Source: Nitrospiraceae bacterium
GTDB taxonomy: Bacteria > Nitrospirota > Nitrospiria > Nitrospirales > UBA2166
Length of the DNA stretch: 64,000 nt
Direction of reading: 5' to 3'
NCBI GenBank assembly: GCA_002726235.1
Contig: PBSN01000008.1
Coordinates: 386,635 to 450,634, forward strand
The translations under genes were made by a program, and so were the position numbers. Positions 61,405 to 64,000 of this stretch are shown here, in pieces. The notes under the pieces are model-generated. The model was not told the origin of the DNA. It worked only from the letters and a program-made list of their open reading frames with translations, and ran no database searches. The first letter of the stretch is position 1; the number at the start of each line of letters is the position of its first letter.

Positions 61405-61746
61405 ATGTTCGGAATTGGAATGCCAGAGCTTGTCATTGTTCTGTTAGTGGCCTTTTTGCTTTTCGGCCCACAGAAACTTCCTGAGCTAGGTCGATCAATT
61501 GGGAAAGCCATCAAAGGGTTTCGCAATGTCACCGACGACGTCAAGCAATCGATCGAGCCAGACCTTAATGCCGTTCAGCACGAGTTTACGACTCTTCAGG
61601 AAAACATTGCGACTTCGGCAAGCGAAGTTGAAAATAACCTTTCCTTGAATCCCACCGATAATGCCGCCAATCCCTCTGCAGATCTTAAGCTCGATACTGA
61701 TCTCGAATTGACACACACCCGCTCCGATCCCTCTAGGGACGCCTGA
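61405..61746 (+). CDS. tatA: Twin-arginine translocase subunit TatA
   Basis: A 113-residue protein with the short N-terminal TM helix MPELVIVLLVAFLLFGPQKLPELGRSIGKAIKGF, including the FGP hinge and amphipathic helix of TatA. The C-terminal tail is acidic and rich in Ser, Asn and Thr, as usual, and somewhat longer than in E. coli TatA. A GGAG ribosome site is five bases upstream of ATG. It can also be called TatA/E; TatB is not seen next to it. SoxY in this window carries a Tat signal. Confidence 0.94.
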   Translation: MFGIGMPELVIVLLVAFLLFGPQKLPELGRSIGKAIKGFRNVTDDVKQSIEPDLNAVQHEFTTLQENIATSASEVENNLSLNPTDNAANPSADLKLDTDLELTHTRSDPSRDA

Positions 61747-61788
61747 TAACCAAAAAAGTTGTACGAGTGCCTCACATAACTAATCTGC

Positions 61789-63282
61789 TTGTCTCAGATG
61801 CTCATCACCTCTCCTAACCACGGAACACGAAAAAATACGACCTTCCCTCTCAGGGTCGCGATGCTAGGCCTTGCACTTACGGTTACCCCTCTTCTCGTGC
61901 CAATCAGCCAAGCGGAGGAACATCCGTTACCACTGCGCGGCTTTTCCGATATCGTGAAAACCGTTAGCCCCGCAGTCGTATTCATCTCTTCGGAAGGAAG
62001 CGAAGTCGCCAAGAACGGGCCAGAAACACTCCCCCCTATGCCCAAACCGCCATTCCCCTTTCCTCCCGACGCACCATTCCCATTTCCATTTCAACCCCCA
62101 GAGCCAGCACCCCAAAAACGCTCGGGATCTGGAATCTTAATTAACCCAAGTGGCTACATCGTCACCAATAATCACGTTGTTGAAGGGGCAACTGAGGTCA
62201 CCGTCACACTTTCCGACAGGAGAGAACTTAAGGGAACCATTGCCGGAACAGACCCGCAGACAGACTTAGCTGTTGTTGTCATTCAAGGCGATGATCTCCC
62301 CGCAATGAAGTGGAGCGATTCTGACCAAGTCGATGTCGGTGATCTCGTTCTGGCTATTGGAAGTCCTTTCGGATTAACACAGACAGTCACAATGGGGATT
62401 ATCAGTGCACTTGGCCGCGGCAACGTTGGAATCACAGAGTATGAAGACTTCATTCAAACCGATGCCGCTATTAATCCAGGAAATTCTGGTGGCCCCCTAG
62501 TTAATATGGCCGGCAACCTGATCGGAATAAACACCGCAATCTTTTCCCGCACTGGAGGCTCGGAAGGCATTGGCTTTGCCATTCCAAGTAATATCGCGCA
62601 ACACATCGTCAATAGCTTAATCCAAACCGGAAGTGTCGTTCGCGGCTGGCTTGGAGTGTCTATCCAAGATATGACCCCTGCTCTCGCTGAAGCGTTTGGT
62701 CTTCAAACGATGAAAGGCGCGCTCATTGGCCAAATACTTGCTGATAGCCCTGCAGAGAAAGCTGGCCTTCAACAGGGAGACATCATCATTAGATACGCTG
62801 ATAAGCTGATTGACAACATGAGTCAGATCCGCAATGCCGCCGCGCAATCTCCGATAGGAAAGAGTGTCGATGTCACCGTTATCAGAGATGGACAAGTACA
62901 CACCCATCAGGTCATCGTTACGGTCCGACCGGCCGATCTCTCCGCAAGCGCTGGTTCATTTTCAGGAGAGAGCGAAAACCTTAATAATGTCTTGGCTAAT
63001 CTCCGTGTCCGAGATCTTGATCTTGAGACGTTAGAGCGTCTTGATCTTCCAAGCGACACCTCGGGTGTGCTAGTAGAAGCTGTGCGCCAAAACTCTCCGG
63101 CTGACCACGAGGGCATACGACACGGAGACATTATTCAGCAGATTCGATTTGCCGGCACACAGATGCAAATTACGAACATGACCGATTTCCGTGCTGCTGT
63201 GCGAACAATTGAGAAAGACGACATGATCATTCTGCTTATCCAGCGGCGGGGAAGCAACCTGTTTGTCCCACTTCAGCCCTAA
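61789..63282 (+). CDS. Periplasmic serine protease HtrA/DegP family
   Basis: A Sec signal peptide (ending PISQA, about residue 42) leads into the trypsin-like domain. The triad residues are His in TNNHVVEG near 129, Asp in TDLAVVVI near 161 and Ser in NPGNSGGPLVN near 235. A proline-rich linker (PPMPKPPFPFPPDAPF region) precedes the catalytic domain. Two PDZ domains follow (VRGWLGVSIQDMTPALAEAF near 285 and a second near 410-490). The protein is 497 residues and functions in envelope protein quality control. The start is TTG 61789; ATG 61798 is a close alternative. It lies between tatA and tatC. Confidence 0.95.
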   Translation: MSQMLITSPNHGTRKNTTFPLRVAMLGLALTVTPLLVPISQAEEHPLPLRGFSDIVKTVSPAVVFISSEGSEVAKNGPETLPPMPKPPFPFPPDAPFPFPFQPPEPAPQKRSGSGILINPSGYIVTNNHVVEGATEVTVTLSDRRELKGTIAGTDPQTDLAVVVIQGDDLPAMKWSDSDQVDVGDLVLAIGSPFGLTQTVTMGIISALGRGNVGITEYEDFIQTDAAINPGNSGGPLVNMAGNLIGINTAIFSRTGGSEGIGFAIPSNIAQHIVNSLIQTGSVVRGWLGVSIQDMTPALAEAFGLQTMKGALIGQILADSPAEKAGLQQGDIIIRYADKLIDNMSQIRNAAAQSPIGKSVDVTVIRDGQVHTHQVIVTVRPADLSASAGSFSGESENLNNVLANLRVRDLDLETLERLDLPSDTSGVLVEAVRQNSPADHEGIRHGDIIQQIRFAGTQMQITNMTDFRAAVRTIEKDDMIILLIQRRGSNLFVPLQP

Positions 63283-63311
63283 CAAGATGGGTGCCCTCTA
63301 GAGACGACACC

Positions 63312-64000
63312 ATGCCATCGCCCAACTCTGAGCAATCCACATCCACTAGGTTTTTTCAACGGATCCACGACAAAATGTTTCCGTCCATTGATGACAAGAG
63401 GATGCCAATCCTTGTCCATCTGACGGAACTGCGAACACGGCTACTTCGCGCTGCAGTGATCATGAGCATTATCTTTCTAGGCGCCTTTTATTTCGCGCCA
63501 ACTCTTATGACATGGGTCCAAGCTCCTTTATATTCCTATTTCTCACCTTCAAAAATGACATGGGTTGCTTCGGGATTGTCGGACATCACATTTATCTTCC
63601 TCTCCCCGGCTGAAGCATTCTGGAACAGCATCAAAGTCGCAGCGGTTGTCGCAATTTTTATTGTCATGCCTTATGCCCTCTACGAACTATGGAAGTTTGC
63701 CGAGCCTGGCCTTCGTGTCCACGAGCGACGCTTTACGCTCCCCTTTGTCACGTTATGTAGTACCATGTTTTATCTTGGCATCTCGTTTTGTTACCTCGTC
63801 GTTCTTCCGTTTGCGCTCAACTTTCTCGTCGGATACGGCATCGATGCAGGATTTACCCCTCAGCTCTCAATTGGCATTTTCGTTGGCTTTAATTTGTGGC
63901 TACTACTTGTCTTCGGCCTGATTTTTGAACTGCCGATGCTGATGACATTACTGGCCAAGTTAGGGCTTGTAGATGCTCCTTGGCTCCGAAGGTATCGAAA
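63312..64000 (+). CDS. tatC: Sec-independent translocase subunit TatC (cut at the right edge)
   Basis: The frame opens at ATG 63312 and runs off the window; about 229 residues are visible. The N-terminus is extended and charged, then the TatC hallmark ILVHLTELRTRLLRA appears near residue 35. SPAEAFWNSIKVA and EPGLRVHERR follow in the first and second loops. Four to five TM segments are visible, including the FELPMLMTLLAKLGLV helix. The C-terminal helix is outside the window. TatC binds twin-arginine signals such as that of SoxY. Confidence 0.93.
   Translation, partial: MPSPNSEQSTSTRFFQRIHDKMFPSIDDKRMPILVHLTELRTRLLRAAVIMSIIFLGAFYFAPTLMTWVQAPLYSYFSPSKMTWVASGLSDITFIFLSPAEAFWNSIKVAAVVAIFIVMPYALYELWKFAEPGLRVHERRFTLPFVTLCSTMFYLGISFCYLVVLPFALNFLVGYGIDAGFTPQLSIGIFVGFNLWLLLVFGLIFELPMLMTLLAKLGLVDAPWLRRYR

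Noticed and set aside
1-64000. tRNA, rRNA, CRISPR arrays, insertion sequences and prophage genes
   Set aside because: None was recognisable: no regular repeat-spacer pattern, no transposase or integrase motifs, and no structured-RNA matches by eye.

Overview
The window reads as chromosomal DNA of a diderm, respiratory, probably chemolithotrophic bacterium. It carries a full lipid A/Kdo/heptose/O-antigen assembly set, BamA/Skp/LptFG envelope biogenesis, Tat export, and many periplasmic c-type cytochromes. Base composition looks close to half GC by eye (not computed). The order bamA-skp-fabZ-lpxA-lpxI-oxidoreductase-lpxB-msbA-acyltransferase-waaA-lpxK is the arrangement seen in Nitrospirota and delta-proteobacteria-like lineages, and Nitrospirota is my best guess. 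There is no rRNA or taxonomic marker that settles it. No tRNA, rRNA, CRISPR array, transposase or prophage gene was recognised.

Layout. 1-4.6 kb (+, with csp on -): 3' end of an unknown gene and its terminator, purA, a cold-shock gene with an unusual upstream terminator/promoter pair, then lptF-lptG. 4.9-12.8 kb (-): one tight ten-gene unit encoding two diheme cytochromes c, SoxY and SoxZ, a monoheme cytochrome, three different beta-propeller proteins, a degenerate nucleotidyltransferase-like protein and an exported AlgH-like protein. 13.0-14.8 kb (-): three tandem monoheme cytochromes that resemble half of SoxA, ending in a strong terminator and preceded by a candidate promoter with a palindromic operator. 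15.3-16.1 kb (+): an RpoH-type sigma factor. 16.1-28.9 kb (-): a surface-polysaccharide region with an ABC-2 exporter (Wzm/Wzt), seven sulfotransferases, a PQQ-type sugar-dehydrogenase-like protein and a 933-residue secreted multidomain protein. 29-31.2 kb (+): a 2-oxoglutarate/iron oxygenase and a glycosyltransferase. 31.2-43.7 kb (-): O-antigen ligase, KdsC, three heptosyltransferase-family genes (one fused to GmhB), four further glycosyltransferases, a Trm112-like zinc protein, an MscS channel and a globin. 43.8-56.2 kb (-): the lipid A core operon. 56.4-64 kb (+): lon, thiL, a SAMHD1-like HD protein, tatA, htrA and the start of tatC.

How it fits together. The 31-56 kb half builds LPS (lipid A, Kdo, heptose core, O-antigen) and its machinery, with LptFG at 2.4-4.6 kb to move it outward. 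The 16-31 kb region probably makes and exports a sulfated O-antigen or capsule. The 4.9-14.8 kb region is a periplasmic electron-transfer and sulfur-carrier module. It has the SoxYZ carrier and SoxA-like cytochromes but no SoxB, SoxCD or recognisable SoxX in view, so it may be a variant Sox pathway or a SoxYZ-dependent system with another substrate. SoxY has a twin-arginine signal, and tatA/tatC lie at the right end.

Most notable items: the divergent Sox-like cluster; a 12-nt poly-G tract inside a glycosyltransferase gene (candidate phase-variable locus); the density of sulfotransferases beside Wzm/Wzt; the WaaF-GmhB fusion; and a candidate small RNA or attenuator upstream of csp.
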